DNA of 64,000 nucleotides from Halalkaliarchaeum desulfuricum (GCF_002952775.1 NZ_CP025066.1:1984001-2048000); one strand, 5' to 3'; positions 1 through 9,025 are shown, counted from the first letter of the stretch. The notes: generated from the letters alone by a model not told the origin. Translations and numbers: made by a program.

Positions 1-348
1 CTCATTCATCTCGGCGTCGCGACCGAGGAGGTGTCAGACGCGGCCCTGGAGATCACCGAGGGGGTGCTTCGGGATCTCGACGTCCACCCGGTCGTCGAAC
101 TCGCGGTACGGGAGTCCGACGAGATCATCACCCGGACGACGATCGTCGCCGGAAGCGACCTCGACGGGACGGCAGTCACGGACGGAGTCCCGGACACGGA
201 CATCTCGACGAGCGTCATCGCGATCCGGCGTCCCGAGGAGGGATGGATCGTCGGACCGGACTTGAACACGGCGTTTCGTCAGGGGGACGTCGTGATCACG
301 AAAGGGACACGGACATCCGCGACCGAATTCGCCGAACTGGCGGGGTAG
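1..348 (+). CDS. TrkA-C domain protein, 3' part only
   Basis: The reading frame is open from the first base of the window, so the gene starts upstream and only its last 115 codons are seen. The end resembles a TrkA-C (RCK-C) ligand-binding domain: a valine-rich strand pattern, then VIAIRRPEEGWIVGPD and a closing GDVVITKGT segment, as in the regulatory domains of K+ channels and cation transporters. A GTG at base 31 could be taken for a start, but the frame continues upstream of it in the same style. It converges on two MgtE-like transporter genes. In other haloarchaea (from memory) PhoU/TrkA-C proteins sit beside such pairs, which suggests a regulatory role in cation transport. Confidence 0.75.
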   Translation, partial: LIHLGVATEEVSDAALEITEGVLRDLDVHPVVELAVRESDEIITRTTIVAGSDLDGTAVTDGVPDTDISTSVIAIRRPEEGWIVGPDLNTAFRQGDVVITKGTRTSATEFAELAG

Positions 349-405
349 TCCGGACGCGGGCAGTTTTCGGGAGTGGTCCGGACGTGGCCGGTTTTCCCCT
401 TCCGG

Positions 406-1044
406 TCAGAATACCACGAGCATTGCGCCGAGTTCTTCCAGCAGTACCACGTGAAGCGGCGGGCCGCCGAGCACGGCGATGGCGACCACCGACAGGATGA
501 TCACGCCGAGGATGTCACAGACGTTCGTCACGACAGGGATCGTCGTGTCGTCGGGATCCAGTCCCTGTTTGTAGGAGACGTACGTCGCCCCGATCGACAG
601 CACGATCGCGACCACCGCGAGGAGCATCCCGCTGACGACGGAAATGACCAGCAGGTCCCACAGCGCCATCGGCTCGCCGGTGATGAGGTGACCGACCCCG
701 TAGGCGACGAACCCGAGGATCGTGAAGATCGTTCCCGCCAGCGCGAGGATCGCGAGGATGTTGGTCCACAGTACGGTGTCGCGGGGGTCGAACTCCAGGA
801 CTCCCAGATGCAGCCGGGTAGAGAGACGCGAGGAGAGGATCGCGCCGAGGTTGCCGCCCATGTCGATCATCACCGGGACGAGCACCAAAAGCGTCGGGTT
901 GCCGAGGTACGTCTCCTCGAGCGTCTCCAGCACGAATCCGGATCCCAACTCGAGGATCGACAGCACCACCAGGATCGGGAACATCGTCCCGACGATACTT
1001 TTTACGGTCCAGCTGTCCAGCGATCCGCCGGGCAACGAGACCAT
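406..1044 (-). CDS. MgtE-like divalent cation transporter half (second of a pair)
   Basis: A 212-residue integral membrane protein with about five hydrophobic spans. The segments LLVLVPVMIDMGGNLGAILSSR and YKQGLDPDDTTIPVVTNVCD (described separately along the chain) match the membrane domain of MgtE/SLC41 Mg2+ channels, where Asn-Gly-Asn and Asp-Pro-Asp stretches line the pore. The cytosolic N and CBS domains of bacterial MgtE are absent, as in archaeal half-size versions. The ATG shares one base with the stop codon of the upstream partner gene (TAATG), so the two are translationally coupled and probably form one transporter from two similar halves. Mg2+ as substrate is inferred from the family. 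Confidence 0.85.
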   Translation of the reverse strand: MVSLPGGSLDSWTVKSIVGTMFPILVVLSILELGSGFVLETLEETYLGNPTLLVLVPVMIDMGGNLGAILSSRLSTRLHLGVLEFDPRDTVLWTNILAILALAGTIFTILGFVAYGVGHLITGEPMALWDLLVISVVSGMLLAVVAIVLSIGATYVSYKQGLDPDDTTIPVVTNVCDILGVIILSVVAIAVLGGPPLHVVLLEELGAMLVVF

Positions 1045-1622
1045 TACACCATCACCCCCACGACGGTGATCGCGACGAACAGGAAGACGACCCCGAAGAT
1101 GTCACCCAGCGTGGTGACGATCGGTCCGATCAAGTTGTCCGGATCGAGACCGTGCTTGTAGCCGGCAAACACCAGCACCAGCAGCCCCCCGATGAGAACG
1201 ATCGACGTCAACACCCCGGAGATGAGCATGATTCCGACGAGTTCCACGAGCCGTGCGGGATCCCGTCCGGGTACGAGCTGTAACACCCCCCACGAGAGGA
1301 AGCCGATGAACACGGAGATCCCGATCCCGTTTATAAATGAGGCGGTCACCGCCGCCAGCAGCCGGCGGTCGCGCTGGAATCGAGGCTCTATAAGACCCTG
1401 GTGGAGCCCCGAGGAGATCCGCGCCCCCAGCGCGCCGTAGACGTTGCCGCGGGTGGCTAGAAAGGCGGGCAACAGCAGTAACAGCCCGGGATAGCGCTCG
1501 AAACCGTCGATCATCCCCTCGGTACCCAGAACCGAACCAGCGAACACACCCCCCAGAAGGCTCACGACGAGGATGGCGATGGATTCACGGTAGATCCGCC
1601 ACACCCCGTGCCGTACGTCCAT
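1044..1622 (-). CDS. MgtE-like divalent cation transporter half (first of a pair)
   Basis: A 192-residue membrane protein homologous to its downstream neighbour. It has the same LLLLPAFLATRGNVYGALGAR and YKHGLDPDNLIGPIVTTLGD signatures of the MgtE/SLC41 membrane domain, in which an Arg-Gly-Asn replaces the Gly-Gly-Asn of the partner. Like the partner it lacks CBS and N domains. It is the first gene of a two-gene unit: its TAA overlaps the next ATG by one base. The ATG start follows an A/T-rich stretch near 1640-1650 that could hold the promoter. The separate halves presumably assemble as the tandem SLC41 repeat does in eukaryotes. Confidence 0.85.
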   Translation of the reverse strand: MDVRHGVWRIYRESIAILVVSLLGGVFAGSVLGTEGMIDGFERYPGLLLLLPAFLATRGNVYGALGARISSGLHQGLIEPRFQRDRRLLAAVTASFINGIGISVFIGFLSWGVLQLVPGRDPARLVELVGIMLISGVLTSIVLIGGLLVLVFAGYKHGLDPDNLIGPIVTTLGDIFGVVFLFVAITVVGVMV

Positions 1623-1685
1623 ACAGTGATCTGAAGCGAATCGAACATAAATGTACCGAGCGAGGTCGGGCGCCCCCGTTCAGTA

Positions 1686-3323
1686 TCAGTCGTCGCTCTC
1701 CGCATCTGGTGTCAGATCTGTTACCGTCCCGACACCCTTGCTCTGTCCCTCCCGGAAGACGAACTTCTGCCCTTCCTCGACGAGGTACGGTCTGAACTTG
1801 AACCGGATCCGGGCCGTCCCGGTGTCCCCGGGGAGCAGGCGTCCGCCCTCGGGATGGAACGAGGCCGCCTCCGAGACGGTCTCGAGGTGGACCACCGGCT
1901 CGTAGCCGTCCTGAATCCGTGTGGGGTGGTTGAGCACCATTACTTCCGCCTCGAACTCCCGTACCGGCGTCGGATCGGCGTCTCGGGGGAGCAGCGCCAT
2001 CCCGCGTTCGATCTCGGGTTCGCTCACCCCTTTGAGTGCGATCCCGACGATCCGGCCGGCACTCGCCTCGTCGACCCTGTGGTAGTGCATCTCGATCGAG
2101 CGGACCTCGACTTCCCGGAACGTTCCGTCGGGCATCGGCCCCAGAAGGAGATCGTCACCAGCCTCGACCCGCCCCGAGTTGACTGTCCCGGAGGCGACTG
2201 CCCCCACGCCCGTGACGCTGTAGGTTCGGTCGATATACATCCGGAACGCGTCCCGCCGTTCCTCGTCGCGGTTCGGGAGTCGTTCGAACAGTTTGTCCAG
2301 GGTATCCAGCCCCTGTTGGGTCACGGCCGACGTCCGAAGGATCGGCACGACGCCGTCGCCGATCTCGTCGACGGCGGTGGTGACGTCGTGACGGGCCAAA
2401 AGCAGGGGTGTCCGGCCGGCGTCCCGCAACATCGATTCGACCTCGCGTTCGACCTCCAGCAGCCTGTCTTCGTCCACGAGATCGACCTTGGTGAGCGCGA
2501 CCACGGTGGGCAGGTCGGTCGCGAGAAGGATCCCCAGGTGCTCCCGGGTGGTCTTCGTCGGGCCGTCGTCGGCGGCGACGGTCAACAGCCCGTAATCGAG
2601 CTTCTGTCCGACGAGCCCGCGTATCGTCGTCCGGAGCCACGGCTCGTGACCGACGGTGTCGACGAAGGAAACGAGCCGGTCGGCCTCCTCGACCACCCGG
2701 GCGCGATCCTGCTTGCGGTGGGGGTTCTCCAGACGGACGGGGCCCTCGTCGTCGAAGCCGTACACCCCGTAGGAGAGATCCGCAGAGAGTCCCCGCTCGA
2801 CCTCGTGTGGCTGGACGTCGAGATACGACCTGGTGTCGCCGTTGCCGTCGTCCGGGCGACCCGTTACCAGCGACCCGACAAGCGTAGATTTGCCGTGATC
2901 GACGTGGCCGGCCGTTCCGATCACCACGTGGTCGTCGTCGGAGGCGAGCATCCCGCCGTCGTGGATCGTCGCCACTCCCACGAGACCCGCTTTCGAGCCG
3001 TTCCCCCGTTCGCCTGCGCTCCAGGTTTCCACGTCGGCGATGTGCGCGTCGGCCTCCTCACACAGCAGGGACAGCACGTCCATCGTCTCGGAGAACTCCT
3101 CCGGCGGGATTCCGGCGATTCCACCGTCGTCGGTGACGCCCACGACGTAGGTCGCCTCCCCGTTGCCCGACAACACGCGGTGTCGCAACTGTGCGGCGAG
3201 ACTCTGGAGTCGACCGTCGGCGAGGTGGATCTCCCGAGAGAGACGTTCCTTGAACTCGATGTGGCCACCCTCCTGTTCTCCGCGTTCGAGGGCGCGCTCG
3301 AGCACGGCCCTGTCGGCGCTCAT
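1686..3323 (-). CDS. GTPBP1-type translational GTPase
   Basis: A 545-residue GTP-binding protein of the EF1A-like superfamily. After a haloarchaeal N-terminal region of about 130 residues it has the P-loop GHVDHGKST (139-147), G3 DTVGH (222-226) and G4 TKVD (278-281), then two beta-barrel domains (about 350-545) with a C-terminal RIRFKFRPYLVEEGQKF typical of domain III. The pattern ERGLSADLSYGVYGFD in switch I matches archaeal homologues of eukaryotic GTPBP1/GTPBP2, which bind tRNA and act in translation quality control and mRNA turnover. It stands alone between the MgtE pair and an acetyltransferase gene. Its exact role in archaea is not established. Confidence 0.85.
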   Translation of the reverse strand: MSADRAVLERALERGEQEGGHIEFKERLSREIHLADGRLQSLAAQLRHRVLSGNGEATYVVGVTDDGGIAGIPPEEFSETMDVLSLLCEEADAHIADVETWSAGERGNGSKAGLVGVATIHDGGMLASDDDHVVIGTAGHVDHGKSTLVGSLVTGRPDDGNGDTRSYLDVQPHEVERGLSADLSYGVYGFDDEGPVRLENPHRKQDRARVVEEADRLVSFVDTVGHEPWLRTTIRGLVGQKLDYGLLTVAADDGPTKTTREHLGILLATDLPTVVALTKVDLVDEDRLLEVEREVESMLRDAGRTPLLLARHDVTTAVDEIGDGVVPILRTSAVTQQGLDTLDKLFERLPNRDEERRDAFRMYIDRTYSVTGVGAVASGTVNSGRVEAGDDLLLGPMPDGTFREVEVRSIEMHYHRVDEASAGRIVGIALKGVSEPEIERGMALLPRDADPTPVREFEAEVMVLNHPTRIQDGYEPVVHLETVSEAASFHPEGGRLLPGDTGTARIRFKFRPYLVEEGQKFVFREGQSKGVGTVTDLTPDAESDD

Positions 3324-3393
3324 GGGCGCGAGTACGTCCCTGTATCGTATAACGGTTGTGCGCGTTTTCGCTCTCGCGGGGCGAGCTGTCGGA

Positions 3394-3999
3394 TCAAGCC
3401 GGCGGATCGACGGTCTCCGGGGGATCGGAGCCGAGCTTCCGGTCGATGAACTCGCGTTCGGCCGGCGAGAGCTCCCGATCCAGGAACTGTTCTAGCCCGT
3501 CCCGGTACCGATCGGTGTCGCGGCTGGCTGGACGTTCGAGGACGAGCTCTGCGATCCCCGTGTGCCGGCCGGTGTACGCGAATTCGGCCCTGTAGGCCGC
3601 CTCGTACGCGAACGGGTTGTTGACGGCGATTCGACAGCGGTCGTATCCCCGAGAATCGGCTCGTTCGGCGACGAACGCGAGGAGCCTGGGGCCCAGCCCC
3701 CGACCGCGGTGAGCGGTGTGAACCGTGACGTATCGGAGCCAGAGGGTTTCAGAATCGGTCCGGTCCTCGTTGAATGCCACCGCGGCCAGCACGTCGTCTT
3801 CGAACGCCGTCGGATCGACTCCCTCGGGGAGCGCTGTGTCGTTGGGCTCCCCCACTGCCCCCTCCTCGGTTCCGGCGTCACCCCGGATCACCGCCTTTCC
3901 GGTGGTGGTCATGACGAACTTGCCGGCGTAGCTGAACTTCCGGAAGTCGAGTCTGAGGGTGGGTCCCGACGCCGGCCATCCGAGCAGTTCGAACTCCAC
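3394..3999 (-). CDS. GNAT family N-acetyltransferase
   Basis: A 201-residue acetyltransferase. The acetyl-CoA motif RGRGLG lies at residues 98-103 and is followed by the usual helix LLAFVAERA and by YDRCRIAVNNPFAYEAAYRA. The frame is open well upstream of 3999, but the GTG at 3999 is chosen because the conserved start VEFELLGWP begins there and a TATA-like CTTAAG lies about 25 nt before it, which fits a leaderless transcript. The upstream part of the open frame is antisense to the methyltransferase gene. The substrate cannot be told from the sequence. It is transcribed divergently from that methyltransferase gene. Confidence 0.8.
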   Translation of the reverse strand: MEFELLGWPASGPTLRLDFRKFSYAGKFVMTTTGKAVIRGDAGTEEGAVGEPNDTALPEGVDPTAFEDDVLAAVAFNEDRTDSETLWLRYVTVHTAHRGRGLGPRLLAFVAERADSRGYDRCRIAVNNPFAYEAAYRAEFAYTGRHTGIAELVLERPASRDTDRYRDGLEQFLDRELSPAEREFIDRKLGSDPPETVDPPA

Positions 4000-4113
4000 G
4001 CGTTCGGTATGTTCCGCTCTCTTAAGTACGGTCTGCCTCTCGGGTCCACGGGGAGTGTTGTGCTCCAACTGGACGATCCATCCTTTATCTGTGCGTGAGT
4101 CGTAGGTGGGTAC

Positions 4114-4740
4114 ATGTTTGGTCCCGGAGACGTCCGGTTTTTCGATTTCGCCTCGTACGTTTACGACGCCGTGATGCCCCCAGCGAACGTCGAGGACCTG
4201 TCGGCGGGGCTCGCGCTGGCCGATCGACCGATCGATCGGGTCCTCGACGTCGGCGGAGGGACGGGGCGGGCGATCGCGCCGATCCGAGGGCCCGAACGGG
4301 TCGTCGCCGACGCCTCCGGCGGTATGCTCCGCCGGATCACCGACCTGGACATCCAGGCGGTTCGAAGCGACGCAAGGCGGCTCCCCTTTCGGGACGCTGC
4401 CTTCGACGCGGCGGTTCTGGTCGACGCCCTGCATCACGTACCCGATCGGCCGGCAGTCCTCCGAGAGGTTCGGAGAGTACTGGCGCCGGGCGGTGCATTC
4501 GTGATCCGTGACTTCGACCCCTCTCATCCCCTGGGACGCCTGCTTGTTGCCGCCGAACACGCTGTCGGCATGCACTCCCGCTTTTATACCCCGGAGGAGA
4601 TCGCCGGCGAACTCTCGGCTGCCGGGTTCGATCCATCCGTGCTCGCGACCGGGTTCGGATACACGGTCGTCGGGGTCGTTCCGGAAGACGGTGGCGGCGA
4701 CGGACACAGCGGCAGGGGCGGCGACGGCGGCGACACGTGA
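4114..4740 (+). CDS. class I SAM-dependent methyltransferase
   Basis: A 208-residue protein of the UbiE/Methyltransf_11 type. Motif I VLDVGGGTG (about 43-51) binds S-adenosylmethionine, ADASGG holds the acidic residue of motif II, and FDAAVLVDALHHVPD is the usual motif IV region. The C-terminus is a low-complexity Gly/Asp tail (DGGGDGHSGRGGDGGDT). A CTTTAT box 28 nt before the ATG suggests a leaderless transcript. The substrate is unknown. The gene ends about 50 nt before the convergent cytochrome oxidase cluster; a link with heme or quinone modification is possible but not shown. Confidence 0.82.
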   Translation: MFGPGDVRFFDFASYVYDAVMPPANVEDLSAGLALADRPIDRVLDVGGGTGRAIAPIRGPERVVADASGGMLRRITDLDIQAVRSDARRLPFRDAAFDAAVLVDALHHVPDRPAVLREVRRVLAPGGAFVIRDFDPSHPLGRLLVAAEHAVGMHSRFYTPEEIAGELSAAGFDPSVLATGFGYTVVGVVPEDGGGDGHSGRGGDGGDT

Positions 4741-4790
4741 GAGAACGCGCAACTGGACGACCAGTGACGCGACGACGACGGTCGCAACTG

Positions 4791-5045
4791 TCAGGCGACG
4801 ACGACGGCGGTGGCGACCGTCACGAGGACCGCGAGAACGGCCCACGCCATCGGGGTGTCGTACCGGCCGTAGGGCCCGCCTTTCCTGGAGAACACATAGA
4901 CTACATAGACCAAAAGCGGGATCAGTCGGTACTGGAGCGGAATCGAGGCAGCAAGGACGTATTCGAATCCCAGTGTGAGCCCGATCGCACACCCTGCGGC
5001 TACCCCCGCGACGAGCAGGTCCTCCCGGGCCTGTTCGAGATCCAT
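4791..5045 (-). CDS. small haloarchaeal membrane protein
   Basis: An 84-residue protein with three predicted membrane helices (LLVAGVAAGCAIGLTLGFEY, PLQYRLIPLLVYVVYVF and WAVLAVLVTVATAVVV). The open frame extends further upstream, but that part overlaps coxD antisense-free intergenic sequence and lacks membrane character, so the ATG at 5045 (MDLEQAREDL) is preferred. It is the last gene on the strand after the cytochrome oxidase genes and may be co-transcribed with coxD, 83 nt away. No function is recognised. A role in oxidase assembly is only suggested by position. Confidence 0.6.
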   Translation of the reverse strand: MDLEQAREDLLVAGVAAGCAIGLTLGFEYVLAASIPLQYRLIPLLVYVVYVFSRKGGPYGRYDTPMAWAVLAVLVTVATAVVVA

Positions 5046-5128
5046 GTGGTCGCTATCGACGAGGCGGGAAAAGAAGTCGGCGGTTCGGATCCTGGGAGTT
5101 CCTCGTGGGGCGGTTCGACGCCCGCGGA

Positions 5129-5392
5129 TCACATGATCGAGAACGAGGCAGCTACACCGAGCAACGCGACGAGGCCGACGCTCAAAAGCATTAGATACGT
5201 CAACGAACGTGGTTCCTGTTTGAGATGCTGGTAGTAACCGACGATAAGACCGGTTTTGACGAACGCTGCGACCATCGTCGCACCGATCGCGGTCCAGTAG
5301 TCGAACTGTGGCAGATTGAAAAACAGCCACTTCGAGGCGGCAAGCACGAGGAGAAGCACGTAGACGAGTGTGTACTGTCGTACCGACGTCAT
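5129..5392 (-). CDS. coxD: cytochrome c oxidase subunit IV-like protein
   Basis: An 87-residue protein with three hydrophobic helices and the pattern YYQHLKQEPRSLTYLMLLS, typical of prokaryotic cytochrome c oxidase subunit IV (CoxD/CyoD type), a small accessory membrane subunit that stabilises subunit I. The ATG at 5392 (MTSVRQYTLVYVLLL) is chosen over an in-frame upstream ATG because a TATA box (CTTATATC, 5421-5428 read on the other strand) lies about 33 nt before it. The gene lies downstream of coxB and the fused coxAC on the same strand, separated by a 46-codon membrane gene. Confidence 0.75.
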   Translation of the reverse strand: MTSVRQYTLVYVLLLVLAASKWLFFNLPQFDYWTAIGATMVAAFVKTGLIVGYYQHLKQEPRSLTYLMLLSVGLVALLGVAASFSIM

Positions 5393-5479
5393 TGACGTCC
5401 GAACCGGGGGACCGCGTGAACTTATATCTTCCCCCAATGTGGAGGTATGCCCCTTATTTGCAACCGCCTGCGCCCGGGC

Positions 5480-5620
5480 TCATCCGCGATAGTAACGGTA
5501 CAGGAGATACGCGATCGCCAGGCCGATCACCCAGCTTCCGATTCCGAACACCGCGATGAGAATCCCGCGGAGTACCGGATGGAGTTCTGAAAGCACCAAA
5601 AGCAGGGAGAGGATGTCCAT
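5480..5620 (-). CDS. 46-residue membrane protein in the oxidase cluster
   Basis: A short frame running from ATG at 5620 to TGA at 5480. It encodes MDILSLLLVLSELHP followed by one strongly hydrophobic helix (GILIAVFGIGSWVIGLAIAY) and a basic tail LLYRYYRG. This layout of one membrane span and a positive-inside tail is common to tiny oxidase subunits and assembly proteins. It starts 42 nt after the coxAC stop on the same strand and is probably in the same operon. It has no recognisable family from memory. Support for it being real is its position, its clean membrane topology and haloarchaeal codon use. Confidence 0.6.
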   Translation of the reverse strand: MDILSLLLVLSELHPVLRGILIAVFGIGSWVIGLAIAYLLYRYYRG

Positions 5621-5662
5621 CTATGGGAGTGTTCGCTGCCGACCCGAAAGTAGTTCCGGCCG

Positions 5663-8152
5663 TCACATCAGGTAGAACAGCGGGAAGAGGAACACCCAGA
5701 CGATGTCGACGAAGTGCCAGTACAGGCCGAAGTACTCGATCGACCGTTCGTCCTCCAGGTAAGCGCCCCTGGCGGCTCTGACGATCAAGAACCCGGCGAT
5801 GAGGAGGCCGATGATGACGTGTACAGCGTGGAGACCGGTTGTGACGTAGTACGTCGACGCCTGGACGCTGGTGCTGAGAGTGACTCCGTCGATGTAGATC
5901 TTTTCGTACCACTCGAACACTTTGATGCCGAAGAACGTAAACCCGAGCAGCATCGTCGCTCCGAGGGCCCCGACGAGTTTGCGGCTGTCCCCGCGCTGTG
6001 CGGCGACCAGCGCCAGGATCACCGTAAACGAGGAGGTCAGCAGGACGAACGTGTTTATCAGGCCGTAGGTGGCGTCGGGGATCGGCTCCCAGAGCGTCCA
6101 TCCGGCGTTGACCCGGATGAACACGGCAGCCGAGAGGAACGCGCCGAACAACATGACGTCCGATCCGAGGAAGAACCACACGCCGAGTTTGTTCTTCTCG
6201 ATCCCTTCGAAGGGCCACCGTTCGGCAACCTCGCTGGCGGGCGCAAAGAAGTCCTCGAGGCCGAACTTGACACCCGCGAAGATGAGCCCGGCGAGGCCGA
6301 CGACGGTCGTGATCGGATAGAAGTAGCCGTCGATGCTGGTGGCACCCGCCTCGAGGGTGATCTGGTCCGGTAGCCCCGACAGTCCGAGGAAGAACACGAA
6401 CAGCCCGACGCTGATCCAGAACGGCCAGATGCTGGCGTGGGAGGCGTGGTCGCCCGGACTGGCGTCGATCGAGTCGGCTGCGCCCGCGTGACCGCCGTCC
6501 GGCACAGCGTCGGAGACGAACTCGAGTTTCCCGGAGGCGTAACTGGGCCGTCCGGACCAGTTTTCCAGCGGCGGGGGTGAGGAAATCGCCCACTCGGCAG
6601 TCCGGGTGTACTCCCAGGGATTGTCCGCCGCCACCGGCCCGGAAACGTAGCTCTTGAAGAAGTTGTAGAACATGATGAAGAACGATCCGCCGAGCACGAA
6701 CGCGCCGATCGTGCCGAACTGGTGGAACGTGATGAAGTCGACGTTGTACTCGAAGACCCGGCGGGGCGTCTCCCAGGCGAGGAACATCGAGAAGTAGACG
6801 ACGTTGAAGGAGACGAAGAAGATCACGAAGTGGAGCTTTCCGAGGAACTCGTCGTACATCTTTCCGGTCATCTTCGGGAACCAGTAGTAGAGGCCACCGA
6901 AGAGGGCGGTCGCGCCCCCGAACATCACGTAATGGAAGTGCGCAACGACCCAGTAGGTGCCCCGGAACTCGTAGTCGAGCACGATCGCGCCGAGGAACAC
7001 CCCGGTGATCCCGCCGAGGATGAACAGAAGTAGCGCGCCGAACGCGAACAGGAACGGCGTCGTGAACCGAATCCGTCCCTTTATCAGCGTGTAGATGAGC
7101 GCGAACACCAGCAGGTCGAACGGCAATGAGATTCCGATCGTCGTCGCCATCATCAGCGTCTTGATCTCGAGGTTGATCGTCGTCAGGAACATGTGGTGCA
7201 TCCACACCAGGAACGACTGGATCGCGATGAGACACATCGCGATGATCACCCACTTGCGCCCGACGAGCCGCTTGCCGGCGAACGTCTGGAACAGCTCGAG
7301 CATCACCCCCAGCGCCGGGAAGAAGACGATGTACACCTCCGGATGCCCGAAGAACCAGAACAGGTGGCCCCACAGTAACGATCCGCCTTCCGTCGCGGAG
7401 AAGTAGATGCTGCCGAAGATCCGGTCGGAAAGCAAGATCAGCGCCGCCCCGAGAAGCGTCGCGAAGGCGAACAGCATCATCCAGACGGTAAGTAGCATCG
7501 TCCAGGTGAACATCGGCATATCCCACAGCCCCATTCCCTCCGCTCGCGAGTGATGGATCGTCACGAGGAAGTTCATCGTGGAGGCGGTCGAAGCGATCAG
7601 GAACATGCCGAGCGCAAGGATCGCCCCCGTGGAACCGATACTCGGCGTGTACGCGGGCAGATTCAACGGCGCGTAAATCGTCCAGCCGGCGTCGAGCGTC
7701 CCGCCCTGGAAAAACGAGATCGCAAACAGGACTCCAGAAAGGAGGTATAGCCAGTACGACAGTGCATTGAGTCGGGGAAACGCCAGGTCGTCGGCGCCGA
7801 TCTGGAGGGGGACGAAGTAGTTCGCGAAGCCGAACGCCAGCGGCGAGAGGAACCAGAACACCATGAGTAGACCGTGGGCGGTCACTGCCTCGTTGTACGC
7901 GAGCCCAGTCAGGACCTGATCGCCGGGGACCCACATCTGCATCCGGATGAGCAGCGCGAGCACGCCGCCGAAAAGCAGAAAGAACAGCGCAGTCAGCGTA
8001 TAGAGGATCCCGACGTCCTTGTGGTTCGTCGTGACGAACCAGCGCTTCAGCGTCGACTTCGGCGGGAGATGGTGGCCGTGGTCGTCGTGTTCACCGTCCG
8101 ATTCGACGGGCGGTGGTGCCTGGTGGTCGTCTTCGGCGTGAGCACCGCTCAT
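5663..8152 (-). CDS. coxA: cytochrome c oxidase subunits I and III, fused
   Basis: An 829-residue fusion. Residues to about 560 are heme-copper oxidase subunit I: FWFFGHPEVY (about 263-272) gives the CuB histidine and the cross-linked Tyr, HH near 318 gives the other CuB ligands, and HFHYVMFGG near 402 holds the heme ligands. After a linker rich in Ala, Asp and His, the last 220 residues are subunit III (KLGVWFFLGSDVMLFGAF, GLHAVHVIIG, and YWHFVDIVWVFLF at the end). The complex reduces O2 to water and pumps protons across the cell membrane. The Glu-free helix of other types is not seen, and HPEVY marks the A-type. The ATG overlaps the coxB stop (ATGA), so they are coupled. Similar I/III fusions are known from other haloarchaea. 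Confidence 0.93.
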   Translation of the reverse strand: MSGAHAEDDHQAPPPVESDGEHDDHGHHLPPKSTLKRWFVTTNHKDVGILYTLTALFFLLFGGVLALLIRMQMWVPGDQVLTGLAYNEAVTAHGLLMVFWFLSPLAFGFANYFVPLQIGADDLAFPRLNALSYWLYLLSGVLFAISFFQGGTLDAGWTIYAPLNLPAYTPSIGSTGAILALGMFLIASTASTMNFLVTIHHSRAEGMGLWDMPMFTWTMLLTVWMMLFAFATLLGAALILLSDRIFGSIYFSATEGGSLLWGHLFWFFGHPEVYIVFFPALGVMLELFQTFAGKRLVGRKWVIIAMCLIAIQSFLVWMHHMFLTTINLEIKTLMMATTIGISLPFDLLVFALIYTLIKGRIRFTTPFLFAFGALLLFILGGITGVFLGAIVLDYEFRGTYWVVAHFHYVMFGGATALFGGLYYWFPKMTGKMYDEFLGKLHFVIFFVSFNVVYFSMFLAWETPRRVFEYNVDFITFHQFGTIGAFVLGGSFFIMFYNFFKSYVSGPVAADNPWEYTRTAEWAISSPPPLENWSGRPSYASGKLEFVSDAVPDGGHAGAADSIDASPGDHASHASIWPFWISVGLFVFFLGLSGLPDQITLEAGATSIDGYFYPITTVVGLAGLIFAGVKFGLEDFFAPASEVAERWPFEGIEKNKLGVWFFLGSDVMLFGAFLSAAVFIRVNAGWTLWEPIPDATYGLINTFVLLTSSFTVILALVAAQRGDSRKLVGALGATMLLGFTFFGIKVFEWYEKIYIDGVTLSTSVQASTYYVTTGLHAVHVIIGLLIAGFLIVRAARGAYLEDERSIEYFGLYWHFVDIVWVFLFPLFYLM

Positions 8153-8949
8153 GCGGCGACACCCCCGATTGAGCCGTCAGTCGGGTCGGCAAGGGACGCC
8201 GAGGTGTCGTCAGCGTCGTCGGTTTCCGCTTCGGTGTCGTCCTCGGCTTCCGGATCCGTTCCTTCGTACCACTCCTCGAACTCGCCCGGTTCCATGACGA
8301 TAATGTCAGCCTTCATGTACGAGTGCCCGGCCCCACACAGTTCGAAACATTCCGCCGTGTACGTTCCCGTCTCCTCTTCGAGGAACCACGTCGTGGACGT
8401 TTCGCCGGGGATGGAGTCTGTCTTGATGCGTAACTCCGGCGCGCCGAAGTTGTGCCACACGTCCCGCGAAGTCACATGGAGGTATACCACCCGATCCGCC
8501 GGAACTCGCAGTTCGTTGTCCACGGAGTGGCCGTTCGGATACTCGAACTCCCAGCCGAACTGGTAGCCTTCGACGTCGACTTCGAGTTCGGCTTCCGGAT
8601 CGACGTCCGGACCGGATTCCACGTAGATCAACAGCGTGTAGGCGTACACGACCAGGCTGATGACGATAACCGCGCTGATGCCGAACGAGATGAACAGCTT
8701 CTTTCCTTTTCCACCGTCGTCACCCGTCGGGAGTTCACCGAGGGTCGGTCGGTTTTCCCCGTCGTCTTCGGGTTGCCCGTTCTCCCGATATTTGTATGCA
8801 TTGTAAAGCGTGTACGCGACGACGACGACACCCACGAGGGTCCCGAGCGCGAGGAACACGAAGAAGATTTCCCCGAATACGTCCGCCTGAGACCGCCATT
8901 CCCCGGGTCGAACCTGCAGGAGGAGTCCCGATAAGAGTACACATGTCAT
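8149..8949 (-). CDS. coxB: cytochrome c oxidase subunit II
   Basis: A 266-residue protein with a signal-like N-terminal hydrophobic segment, two membrane helices (FFVFLALGTLVGVVVVAYTL and LFISFGISAVIVISLVVYAY) and an external cupredoxin domain. The CuA site is CFELCGAGHSYM with the Cys-x3-Cys-x3-His-x3-Met spacing, and a further His lies in DVWHNFG. It accepts electrons from a small donor, probably halocyanin, and passes them to subunit I. The ATG at 8949 (MTCVLLSGLLL) gives a leader-type N-terminus; an upstream in-frame ATG at 9003 is less likely. The C-terminus is a very acidic tail. First gene of the coxB-coxAC operon. Confidence 0.9.
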   Translation of the reverse strand: MTCVLLSGLLLQVRPGEWRSQADVFGEIFFVFLALGTLVGVVVVAYTLYNAYKYRENGQPEDDGENRPTLGELPTGDDGGKGKKLFISFGISAVIVISLVVYAYTLLIYVESGPDVDPEAELEVDVEGYQFGWEFEYPNGHSVDNELRVPADRVVYLHVTSRDVWHNFGAPELRIKTDSIPGETSTTWFLEEETGTYTAECFELCGAGHSYMKADIIVMEPGEFEEWYEGTDPEAEDDTEAETDDADDTSASLADPTDGSIGGVAA

Positions 8950-9025
8950 GGGTTTCGATTCTTGGTAATTCTGACGGTAGGACGTACTTAGCTCTTTTGG
9001 CAATTGCGGGATGTAGCCGGGAAGA

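Noticed and set aside
373-1161. Long antisense open frame across the MgtE-like genes
   Set aside because: Composition is Arg/Asp/His-rich without domain similarity, and it mirrors codon bias of the real genes on the other strand; a typical high-GC shadow.
1854-3449. 531-codon frame opposite the GTPBP1-type gene
   Set aside because: Shadow of a gene with complete GTPase motifs on the minus strand; no recognisable motif of its own.
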